From: Saccharomycopsis fibuligera x Saccharomycopsis cf. fibuligera
Lineage: Eukaryota > Ascomycota > Saccharomycetes > Ascoideales > Saccharomycopsidaceae
Reading direction: 5' to 3'
NCBI GenBank assembly: GCA_001936135.1
Contig: CP012816.1
Location: 437,501 to 501,500 of the forward strand
DNA length: 64,000 nucleotides
Made by a program: the position numbers and the translations under genes
Part shown: positions 41,214 to 52,492 of the stretch, one piece after another
Layout of the letters: each line of letters starts with the position of its first letter
Numbering within the stretch: position 1 is the first letter of the stretch
The notes under the pieces: model-generated
Seen by the model: the letters and a program-made list of their open reading frames with translations, nothing else
What the model was told of the DNA's origin: nothing
The model's database searches: none

Positions 41214-44200
41214 CTGACGGTGCTTACAAAGCGAGACTTGATGGAATTACCAAGTTGAAGGTCAGGCCAATTACTCAATGGTTCCAGTACCCGTTATTAA
41301 GATCATTCCTTAGAAATAAGTTGAGAGTTATTATCAATGATGTCACTGCCATCGACGTTGAGCGTATGTTAGACTCCGAAGAGTTTGACTACTACCCACC
41401 AAAACTTGGCGATGTTATCTATCAACTCATCCAGAAAAAAGTGGACCCATTGTTATTGAAAAACTACGAACGATGCACCGAGGGCTTTGATTTGTTGAAG
41501 ACCATCAACGCAAAGTGCAAGACAATTGACTCTTTCTACATTGTCAAGATCTTCCACGACTTTGTCCATGAGGCCGTCCTTGCTAGAGACTGCGAAGCTA
41601 TGGCAGACTACTTGGAGATCTTCAAGTACTACTACAAGGATATCAACTTCTGCAATCTTGGCGGTATTCTTGGTTTCCACCTACTTGACAACAAGAGTCT
41701 TCATGTTGCTCTCAGCGAAAAGAACTTGCTTCGCGATGCTCGTGGGTTGCTTAACACTTCGTTTTATGATGCTATGGAAGCCTCCAATGATCTTGCTGCC
41801 AGAGACTTGGTCCAGATGGACACTTCCTCTCGTCCAAAGTTGCCACCGAACGAGGAGTTGGTTCAGTTGGCTGATGCGAAACTGAAAAAGAAACCTGTTT
41901 TCCTCATCAAGTGTTACAGCTGCGGCAAGCTTGGCCACTACAGCAACGAGTGCTACAAAAACAAGAACAGAAACCAGTCACACAAGGGACGCAAGGAGCT
42001 TGTCAACCTCGTTGAAGTCCCACTTGGTGCTGAAGTCATTAACAACGGTGACGGTCAGATTGTCATTGACACTTCGACTGAGCTGCCTGAGCCTGGCGAA
42101 GAGACTCACTTTGTTGAAGAGGTCTATCTCGCCGACGATGCTGCCGACAAACGTTTTGTTCTAGACAGCGGTGCTGGTATCAATGTTGTCAACGACGGAG
42201 CATTGTTGCTGGACAAGAAGGTCTCGAACGTCACTGTTCAAGGAATCAGCAGCACTACTAATTGTGTTATTGAAGGCACTGTTAGCATTGGAAACCTCAA
42301 GGTCGAAGATGCAAAGCTTATTGAACAGGCTCCGAGAAACTTGCTTAGCTGCCACAAGTTAACTGAGAAGGACTATGAAATCCACTTAACCAAACACTGT
42401 GGATTGATCTCCAGAGGCAATCAAGTGATTCAAGTTCCCAAGCATGGAAAATTTTGGGTTGTTGACCCCGCCTCGGTTAGAACCGTTGTCAACTCTCCTG
42501 CTACGGATTTGGTTTTGCTTGGTGATACAGACGGTGCCAAAGACATTATGCAATGCCACATTGCAAACGGACATGCCAAGTTTAAGCAGTTGAAAGCTAT
42601 CATCAAACACATGGGCTTCACTGACCAAGAGATCAAGAATGTGTTGAAGACTTGCGAGACCTGCAACTCTGTCGTTCAAAAACGCTCTGGCAACTCCCAC
42701 AGCAAGCCAGAAGACTTTGATATTGGGGAGATGATTCAAGCGGATGTGGTTGGCCCACATAACAACATCTATGGCTTGATTGTTTCTGACAGACGCTCCA
42801 GCTTTGCTGTCGTCAGGGTTTTGCGCTACAAGTCGGAGATCAGCTCCAAGACTATTGAATGCTTACAGTATATGAGCAATGTCTTACAACACCAAGGCAA
42901 GAAGATTGTCAAGTTCCGTGCCGATAACGAGTTTGATACTGTTTTGCTCAAGAAGTTTCTTGCTGGAGACCACCAAGGTCAGGACTACATTGAAGCCGAG
43001 TTCACTGCGCCTTACTCAAGCCACCAGAATGGCTCCTCTGAGCGTTTGAATCGCACAATCATCGAGAAAGTCAAACTTTTGATGATCAGCTCCGGTATCT
43101 CAAAGGAATACTGGAATTTTTGCTTCAACCACGCTGTCTTCTTGCACAACTACTTGCCCAGAAACGGTGGTCCTTCGCCATACGAGGAATTTTCTGGCCG
43201 CTCAAAAGCCATGGGTACAACTGCGCCATTTGGCTGTCGCATCTTTGCGAAAAACTTTACTGCCGGGAACAAGATTATTGGAAAAGACCTCAAAGGTACT
43301 TTCTTGGGATTCCACAAAACTACAAGCATTGCCTTCATCCTTGAAGACAGTACATACCGAATCTTGAGAAGCTCTGCGTTCAACTTTCTCCCTGATGTTT
43401 ATCCGTTCAAGCAAGGTGAAAGGGAATCCTCTGTCACATACTCAGCTGGTGGCTCTGCTGGTTATCCAGGTTATTCAGGTTCCAGTGGTTCCCCTAGTTT
43501 GCCTGTTGGTGAAGTCTCAATTCAAGGCGAAGACATGAATATTCGACAAGGTACCGAAAGCAGGGAAGACGATGATGAGAGAATTGTTGCAGAGTCGGAT
43601 AACTCTATGGTGGAGCATAGTGACTCAGAAGACCAGCAATCAGTTGCTACAGTTCCACAAACTCTGGCTGCCGTCAAAAGAGCCGCTGCTTCTGACTCTG
43701 AACTGAGTGATGATCCTATTTCCATCATCAACCGGAAGCCAACCAAGAAGCTTATGCTTGAGTTTGCCCCAAACACAGTTACTCCTATCACTAAGCACCA
43801 GGCCGCTTACCAATCAATGGCCGAGAAGAATGTTAGCGCGGCTGATGCTAGAGAAGCTTTTGCTGACCATGGGAAGCAGTACTTGAACGACGTTGGCTCT
43901 ATACCTATCAGGTCTATTGAAGGCCCCAAAGCAGTTGAGGCAGGCCCTTCCAGGTTGTTTCTCACAGACGGAGAGCCAGACAGTGACATTAGTGGTTATC
44001 TCAGTGATGCGGAACATGCTTTTCTTGCTGTGGCCCGTACCAAGTATCTTATTCCAGAGAACTATCATCAGGTACTCAACTCAAGCGAGAAGGAGAGATG
44101 GATTGCTGCTATGGCCGAAGAGTTGTCTGCATTGGACAATCTCAATGTGTATGAGCTAGTCAAGGAGTCTCCAGGCATTCAATCTATTGCCTCCCGCTGG

Positions 44201-45723
44201 GTGTTTACTGTTAAAGATGATCCAAGTGGCGAGCGCTTCAAGGCGCGTTTGGTCTGCAAAGGGTTCAGTCAAGAGAAAGGTGTCAACTTCCTCAACTCGT
44301 GGGCTCCCGTAATGAGCTTTGACACTATGCGAATCACGTTTGCGCTTGCTGCTTTGAACAACTATGTCGTGTGCCAGATGGACACCTCTACTGCTTTTCT
44401 CTACGGTGATATTGACTTCGATGTGTTTGTTAGACCACCTGCTGGTACGTCCACACCAAAAGGACATTTGTGGAAATTGAAGAAGGGATTGTACGGATTG
44501 AAACAGTCACCAAAGATTTGGTACGATACAATCTCCAAGGTTCTTGTTGCTGCCGGTTTGCAAGCCAGTGCTATAGACCCATGCTTGTTCAGAGGAAAGG
44601 ATTGTCTTGTTGCTATTTATGTGGACGACTTGCTTATCTGTGGCAAGACCGACAGGATTGTTGATGACATCAAGGCTGCTCTCAATCTGAAGTTCAAGAT
44701 GAAAGATTTGGGATTTCCTGAAATCTTCTTGGGTGTCACGGTCGAACAGCTCGCTAATGGATCAATCAAGCTCAGCATGCTAAACTTCATTGACAAGATT
44801 ATGACGGAACACGGTGTCACAAAGCTCGGCAAAGTGGAAACTCCAATGGTGAAAGGCTTTGATCCTTATGATGAGCACTCACCAGAATTGTCAGAAGCGG
44901 AGCAAACAAAGTTTCGCTCCATTGTTGGTACATTGCTCTACGTTGCCAACTCAGTTAGAAGCGACATTTCCTTCGCTATCAGTCTTCTCAGTCAGTTTGT
45001 TGTCAAAGCAAGGGCTACACACTTGAAAGCTGCTTACAGGGTGTTTCACTACCTCATTGAAACCAAAGACAAAGGTCTAGTCTACGGACCAGAAGCTGGT
45101 AATGTGGATATCAAGGACTTTCGGTACTTGGACAAGTCAAAAACCGACGGCCTTGTCACTGATTATCCGCCTGCACAAGAGTACAAGATTACTGTCTTCA
45201 GCGACTCCGACTATGCTACCTCCAAGCTGGACAGAAAGCTGCAAAGTGGCCACTTGGTAATGATCAATAACCAAATTGTGTCATGGTCTAGCAGAAAGCA
45301 GAGCTGTGTTGCTTTCAGCAGTGCGGAAGCAGAATACGTTGCCTTGAGCGATGCTGCCCGTACCGGTGTCTATGTTATGAACCTTCTCAATGAAATTGGC
45401 TTCCACTGCTCATACATCAACTGTGCCAGCGACAACCTTAGTGCGCTTACTCTCAGTGCACACAAAGCTCTACACCAAAAGACCAAACACATTGCTGTGA
45501 GATTCCACTTCATCAGAACTTTGGTGGAACAGAAGGTCATCAAACTCAACTATGTCAACACCAAGGTTAACATGGCTGACATCCTCACTAAAGCCACCGA
45601 CCGTACCACTTTCACCACTTTATGCTCCCTTATTTTCAATTGATTGAACTTTATTTTCCTTTTCTTTGCTACCCAGATTTACTTTCTTTATTTTCCTTTA
45701 TCATATTCATGTTTGGGAGGGTG

Positions 45724-46167
45724 TGTTGAATTTCAAACATTCATTTTCCTTTGTCCCTTACCCTCTTCACTTTCCGATCCTTTACCTTCTTTACTCCTTT
45801 TATTTTTTCCTCCATCGTCAGGGTAAACCCTTCACCCATGTGCATGGTATACCGTTCTGACGCATGTTGTTTGTTTACTTTTTCATCCGTCTAGGGCCCC
45901 CGTCTAGGTGTCCGTCTAGAGGCGGTGCCGATCCCTACTGCAGCGTGAAAAAATTTTCTTTTTCCCGCCACTCTTATCACGCCACTCCGTTTTCAGTTTT
46001 GCCACCTATTTTTCTTACTTAACTCGGGGCTTTCCCGCTTCTATCTTTTATCGTTCTCTACCTTTCTTACTTCTTTACCGAACTAAGCTTAACCAACTTT
46101 ACTTTCTTTATCTACTCTAATAAACCTTATATTTTTTTCTCTTCTACTTTACATCCTACTTTTTACA
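45724..46167 (+). repeat. CopB LTR, variant L1 (outer 3' LTR)
   Basis: 444 bp. It is preceded by the purine tract TTTGGGAGGGTG and followed by GCCCT, which matches the left flank of the LTR at 33634. Its L1 sequence pairs it with the outer 5' LTR and not with the adjacent L2 LTR. Confidence 0.95.
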
Positions 46168-49100
46168 GCCCTTGCCTGAGTTACATCAAGCAGCCACTCT
46201 CATCATCGGCTACTACTTTGGAGCACAGTTCATCATGTGCACTATTTGAGGTGAGTGTTGTGAACGTTGCGAGTTAGCACACTTACACCACTCCTGGGTT
46301 GAAGATCAGCAGATAAGTAGACAGCGGTGGCCCTTGCGTGAGTTACTTCAAGTAGCTACTCTCTTCATCGGCTACTACTGTGAAGCACAGTTCATCATGT
46401 TCACTATTTGAGGTGAGTGTTGTAAACCTTGCGAGTTAGCACACTTGCACCACTCATGTGCTTCGGATCAGCAGATAAGTAGTGGCCCTTGCCTGAGTTA
46501 CTTCAAGTAGCTACTCTCATCATCGGCTACTACTGTGGATCACAGTTCATCATGTTCACTATTTGAGGTGAGTGTTGTGAACGTTGCAAGTTAGCACACT
46601 TACACCACTCCTGGGTTGGAGATCAGCAGAGAAGTAGACAGCGGTGGCCCTTGCCTGAGTTACATCAAGTAGCCACTCTCATCATCGGCTACTACTTTGG
46701 AGCACAGTTCATCATGTTCACTATTTGAGGTGAGTGTTGTGAACGTTTCAAGTTAGCACACTTACACCACTCGTGGGTTGGAGATCAGCAGATAAGTAGA
46801 CCGCGGTGGCCCTTGCCTGAGTTACATCAAGTAGCCACTCTCATCATCGGCTACTACTGTGGAGCACAGTTCAACATGTTCACTATTTCAGGTGAGTGTT
46901 GTAAACCTTGCGAGTTAGCACACTTGCACCACTCATGTGCTTCGGATCAGCAGACAAGTAGACAGCGGTGGCCCTTGCCTGAGTTACTTCAAGTAGCCAC
47001 TCTCATCATCGGCTACTACTTTGGAGCACAGTTCAACATGTTCACTATTTCAGGTGAGTGTTGTAAACCTTGCGAGTTAGCACACCTGCACCACTTATGT
47101 GCTTCGGATCAGCAGATAAGTAGTGGCCCTTTCCTGAGTTACATCAAGTAGCTACTCTCATCCCCGCAGTCCTTAAGGATAGTCTGGTAAGCAGGTGCTC
47201 CATGACTGTCGCAATTCCCGCTACTAATCGCGTTGTGCATTACCCTTGCGGCATACGAGTTAGCACACTTACACCACTCCTGGGTTGAAGATCAGCAGAT
47301 AAGTAGACCGCGGTGGCCCTTGCCTGAGTCACATCAAGTAGCCACTCTCTTCATCGGCTACTACTGTGGAGCACTGTTCATCATGTTCACTATTTCAGGT
47401 GAGTGTTTTGAACCTTCCGAGGTAGCACACTTGCACCACTCATGTGCTTCGGATCAGCAGATAAGTAGACAGCGGTGGCCCTTGCCTGAGTTACTTCAAG
47501 TAGCTACTCTCATCCCCGCAGTCCTTAAAGATAGTGTGGTAAGCGGGTGCTCCATGAGTGTCGCAATTCCCGCTACTAATCGCGTTGTGCATTACCTTGC
47601 GGAATACGAGTTAGCACACTTACACCACTCCTGGGTTGGAGATCAGCAGAGAAGTAGACAGCGGTGGCCCTTGCCTGAGTTACATCAAGCAGCCACTCTC
47701 ATCATCGGCTACTACTTTGGAGCACAGTTCATCATGTGCACTATTTGAGGTGAGTGTTGTGAACGTTGCGAGTTAGCACACTTACACCACTCCTGGGTTC
47801 GAGATCAGCAGACAAGTAGACAGCGGTGGCCCTTGCCTGAGTTACTTCAAGTAGCCACTCTCATCATTAGCTACTACTGTGGAGCACAGTTCATCATGTG
47901 AACTATTTGAGGTGAGTGTTGTGAACGTTGCAACTTAGCACACTTGCACCACTCATGTGCTTCGGATCATCAGATAAGTAGACAGCGGTGGCCCTTGCCT
48001 GAGTTACTTCAAGTAGCCACTCTCATCATTAGCTACTACTGTGGAGCACAGTTCATCATGTGAACTATTTGAGGTGAGTGTTGTGAACCTTCCGAGGTAG
48101 CACACTTGCACCACTCATGTGCTTCAGATCAGCAGATAAGTAGACAGCGGTGGCCCTTGCCTGAGTTACTTCAAGTAGCCACTCTCATCATTAGCTACTA
48201 CTGTGGAGCACAGTTCATCATGTGAACTATTTGAGGTGAGTGTTGTGAACGTTGCAACTTAGCACACTTGCACCACTCATGTGCTTCGGATCATCAGATA
48301 AGTAGACAGCGGTGGCCCTTGCCTGAGTTACTTCAAGTAGCCACTCTCATCATTAGCTACTACTGTGGAGCACAGTTCATCATGTGAACTATTTGAGGTG
48401 AGTGTTGTGAACCTTCCGAGGTAGCACACTTGCACCACTCATGTGCTTCAGATCAGCAGATAAGTAGACAGCGGTGGCCCTTGCCTGAGTTACATCAAGT
48501 AGCCACTCTCATCATCGGCTACTACTTTGGAGCACAGTTCATCATGTGCACTATTTGAGGTGAGTGTTGTGAACCTTGCGAGTTAGCACATGTGCACCAC
48601 TTATGTGCTTCGGATCAGCAGATAAGTAGTGGCCCTTGCCTGAGTTACATCAAGTAGCCACTCTCATCATCGGCTACTACTTTGGAGCACAGTTCAACAT
48701 GTTCACTATTTCAGGTGAGTGTTGTAAACCTTGCGAGTTAGCACACCTGCACCACTTATGTGCTTCGGATCAGCAGATAAGTAGTGGCCCTTTCCTGAGT
48801 TACATCAAGTAGCTACTCTCATCCCCGCAGTCCTTAAGGATAGTCTGGTAAGCAGGTGCTCCATGACTGTCGCAATTCCCGCTACTAATCGCGTTGTGCA
48901 TTACCCTTGCGGGATACGAGTTAGCACACTTACACCACTCCTGGGTTGGAGATCAGCAGAGAAGTAGACAGCGGTGGCCCTTGCCTGAGTTACATCAAGT
49001 AGCCACTCTCATCATCGGCTACTACTGTGGAGCACAGTTCATGATGTGCACTACTTGAGGTGAGTGTTGTGAACCTTGCGAGTTAGCACACTTGCACCAC

Positions 49101-49902
49101 TCCTGGGTTGAAGATCAGCAGATAAGTAGACAGCGGTGGCCTTTGCCTGAGTTACATCAAGTAGCCACTCTCATCATCGGCTACTACTGTGGAGCACAGT
49201 TCATGATGTGCACTACTTGAGGTGAGTGTTGTAAACCTTGCGAGTTAGCACATGTGCACCACTTATGTGCTTCGGATCAACAGATAAGTAGTGGCCTTTG
49301 CGTGAGTTACATCAAGTAGCCACTCTCATCATCGGCTACTACTGTGGAGCACACTTCATGATGTGCACTACTTGAGGTGAGTGTTGTGAACCTTCCGAGG
49401 TAGCACACTTGCACCACTCATGTGCTTCGGATCAGCAGATAAGTAGACAGCGGTGGCCTTTGCGTGAGTTACATCAAGTAGCCACTCTCTTCATCGGCTA
49501 CTACTGTGGAGCACAGTTCATCATGTTCACAATTTCAGGTGAGTGTTTTGAACCTTCCGAGGTAGCACACTTGCACCACTCATGGGTTGAAGATCAGCAG
49601 ATAAGTAGACAGCGGCGGCCCTTGCCTGAGTTACATCAAGTAGCTACTCTCATCCCCGCAGTCCTTAAGGATAGTCTGGTAAGCAGGTGCTCCATGACTG
49701 TCGCAATTCCCGCTACTAATCGCGTTGTGCATTACCCTTGCGGAATACGAGTTAGCACACTTACACCACTCCTGGGTTGAAGATCAGCAGATAAGTAGAC
49801 AGCGGCGGCCCTTGCCTGAGTTACATCAAGTAGCCACTCTCTTCATCGGCTACTACTGTGGAGCACAGTTCATCATGTGCACTATTTGAGGTGAGTGTTG
49901 TG
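46168..49902. repeat. Satellite array 4: about 23 units, four variant modules
   Basis: Continuation of the 162-bp satellite. Variant modules are at 47162-47257, 47514-47608, 48823-48918 and 49653-49748. A 324-bp dimer is locally amplified: GATCATCAG occurs at about 47966 and again 324 bp later, with ATTAGCTACT and ATGTGAACTATT variants. Several units lack the ACAGCGG segment (AAGTAGTGGCCC). The short ORFs here are read-through of the 54-codon periodic frame. Confidence 0.96.
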
Positions 49903-50192
49903 TGTAAAAGGTAGGATGTAAAGTAGAAATGAAAAATATAATGTTTATTAGAGTAGATAAAGAAAGTAAAGTTAGTTAAGCTTAGTTCGGTGAAGAAGTA
50001 AGAAAGGTAGAGAACGATAAAAGAAAACAAGCGGGAAAGCTCCGTGTTAAGTAAGAAAAATAAGTGGCAAAGCTGAAACCGGAGTGGCGTGATAAGTGTG
50101 GCGTGAAAAAAAAAATTTTCACGCTGCAGTAAGGATCGGCACCGCGTCTCGACGGAGACCTAGACGGGGCACCTAGACGGGGCACCTAGACG
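49903..50192 (-). repeat. Truncated CopB LTR fragment, inverted
   Basis: It begins TGTAAAAGGTAGG (complement of the LTR 3' end) and follows the LTR for about 290 bp, up to the CACCTAGACG repeat. There it is joined directly to plus-strand CopB coding sequence (TGCTTACAAAGCG). The junction shares GACG with the CopB sequence GCTGACGGTGC, suggesting a microhomology join. Confidence 0.85.
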
Positions 50193-51115
50193 TGCTTACA
50201 AAGCGAGACTTGATGGAATTACCAAGTTGAAGGTCAGGCCAATCACCCAATGGTTCCAGTACCCGTTGTTAAGATCGTTCCTTAGAAATATGTTGAGAGT
50301 TATTATCAATGATGTCACTGCCATCGACGTTGAGCGTATGTTAGACTCCGAAGAGTTTGACTACTACCCACCAAAACTTGGCGATGTTATCTATCAACTC
50401 TTCCCGAAAAAAGTGGACCCATTGTTATTGAAAAACTACGAACGATGCACCGAGGGCTTTGATTTGTTGAAGACCATCAACACAAAGTGCAAGACAATTG
50501 ACTCTTTCTACATTGTCAAGATCTTCCACGACTTTGTCCATGAGGCCGGCCTTGCTAGAGACTGCGAAGCTATGGCAGACTACTTGGAGATCTTCAAGTA
50601 CTACTACAAGGATATCAACTTCTGCAATCTTGGCGGTATTCTTGGTTTCCAACTACTTGACAACAAGAGTCTTCATGTTGCTCTCAGCGAAACGAACTTG
50701 CTTCGCGATGCTCGTGGGTTGCTTAACACTTCGTTTTATGATGCTATGGAAGCCTCCAATGATCTTGCTGCCAGAGACTTGGTCCAGATGGACACTTCCT
50801 CTCGTCCAAAGTTGCCACCCACCGAGGAGTTGGTTCAGTTGGCTGATGCGAAACTGAAAAAGAAGCCTGTTTTCCTCATCAAGTGTTACAGCTGCGGCAA
50901 GCTTGGCCACTACAGCAACGAGTGCCACAAAAACAAGAACAGAAACCAGTCACACAAGGAACACAAGGAGCTTGTCAACCTCAAGGTCGAAGATGCAAAG
51001 CTTATTGAACAGGCCCCGAGAAACTTGCGTAGCTGCCACAAGTTAACTGAGAAGGACTATGAAACCCACTTAACCAAACACTGTGGATTGATCTCCAGAG
51101 GCAATCAAGTGATTC

Positions 51116-51542
51116 TGTTGAATTTCAAACATTCATTCTTCGCTTTCCGATCCTTTACCTTCTTCACTCCTTTTATTTTTTTCATCCATCGTCAGGGTAA
51201 ACCCTTCACCGATGTGCATGGTATACCGTTCTGACGCATGTTGTTTGTTTACTTTTTCATCCCGTCTAGGTGCCCCGTCTAGGTGCCCCGTCTAGACGCG
51301 GTGCCGATCCTTACTGCAGCGTGAAAATTTTTCTTTTTCACGCCACTCTTATCACGCCACTCCGATTTCAGTTTTGCCCCTTATTTTTCTTACTTAACAC
51401 GGGGCTTTCCCGCTTCTTTTCTTTTATAGTTCTCTACCTTTCTTACTTCTTTACTGAACCAAGCTTAACCAACTTTACTTTCTTTATCTACTCTAATAAA
51501 CCTTATATTTTTTCTCTTCTACTTTACATCCTACTTTTTACA
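51116..51542 (+). repeat. Solo CopB LTR, variant L2, with target duplication
   Basis: 427 bp, TGTTGAATTTC...CTTTTTACA, flanked by GATTC on both sides (51111-51115 and 51543-51547). No internal sequence is present, so an inserted CopB was lost by LTR-LTR recombination. The target is CopB coding sequence (CAAGTGATTCAAGTTCC). Confidence 0.96.
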
Positions 51543-51984
51543 GATTCAAGTTCCCAAGCATGGAAAATTTTGGGTTGTTGACCCCGCTTCGGTTAAAACC
51601 GTTGTCAACTCTCCTGCTACGGATTTGGTTTTGCTTGGTGACACAGACGGTGCCAAAGACATTATGCAATGCCACATTGCAAACGGACATGCCAAGTTTA
51701 AGCAGTTGAAAGCTATCATCAAACACATGGGCTTCACTGACCAAGAGATCAAGAATGTGTTGAAGACTTGCGAGACCTGCAACTCTGTCGTTCAAAAACG
51801 CTCTGGCAACTCCCACAGCAAGCCAGAAGACTTTGACATCGGGGAGATGATTCAAGCGGATGTGGTTGGCCCACATAACAATACCTATGGCTTGATTGTT
51901 TCTGACAGACGCTCCAGCTTTGCTGTCGTCAGGGTTTTGCGCTACAAGTCGGAGATCAGCTCCAAGACTATTGAATGCTTACAG

Positions 51985-52412
51985 TGTAAAAAGTAGGATG
52001 TAAAGTAGAAGAGAAAAAATATAAGGTTTATTAGAGTAGATAAAGAAAGTAAAGTTGGTTAAGCTTGGTTCAGTAAAGAAGTAAGAAAGGTAGAGAACTA
52101 TAAAAGAAAAGAAGCGGGAAAGCCCCGTGTTAAGTAAGAAAAATAAGGGGCAAAACTGAAATCGGAGTGGCGTGATAAGAGTGGCGTGAAAAAGAAAAAT
52201 TTTCACGCTGCAGTAAGGATCGGCACCGCGTCTAGACGGGGCACCTAGACGGGGCACCTAGACGGGATGAAAAAGTAAACAAACAACATGCGTCAGAACG
52301 GTATACCATGCACATCGGTGAAGGGTTTACCCTGACGATGGATGAAAAAAAATAAAAGGAGTGAAGAAGGTAAAGGATCGGAAAGCGAAGAATGAATGTT
52401 TGAAATTCAACA
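51985..52412 (-). repeat. 3' LTR of CopB B4 (variant L2)
   Basis: 428 bp, bounded by TGTAAAAAG and ATTCAACA on the plus strand. The polypurine tract adjoins it at 52413-52425. Confidence 0.96.
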
Positions 52413-52492
52413 CACCCTCCCAAACATGAATATGATAAAGGAAAATAAAGAAAGTAAATCGTGGTAGCAAAGGAAAGGAAAATAAAGGTCAA

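Larger units (their letters stand above)
35788..45643 (+). pseudogene. CopB polyprotein B3, split by CopA A3
   Basis: The N-terminal 11 codons (35788-35820) are separated from the rest (41219-45643) by the 5393-bp CopA element. Apart from that insertion the reading frame appears undamaged. The right part keeps the zinc knuckle, protease DSGA, integrase (HHCC; QADVVGP, RADNEF and NGSSER motifs), RT with YVDD and RNase H ending MADILTKATDR. A long ORF now begins inside the A3 3' LTR (from 41156) and reads into this body, but in a different frame from the CopA ATG and without its own ATG. The copy is probably silent. Confidence 0.9.
33634..46167 (+). mobile_element. Composite CopB element (B2/B3) with CopA A3 nested inside
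   Basis: Outer boundaries are two L1-type CopB LTRs (33634-34077 and 45724-46167) flanked by the same 5-bp duplication GCCCT (33629-33633 and 46168-46172), so this was one CopB insertion into satellite. Inside, the first CopB body stops at 35273. It is followed by an L2-type LTR and a second CopB body. That body is split by CopA A3 (duplication CTGAC) and continues to 45643. The simplest reading is CopB inserted into CopB, then recombination between the two bodies that removed the inner 3' LTR, and a later CopA insertion. Confidence 0.88.

Noticed and set aside
41156-45643. 1495-codon fused ORF starting in the CopA A3 LTR
   Set aside because: The start is GTG and the frame in the LTR is not the CopA frame. 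It is chance read-through into the interrupted CopB body.
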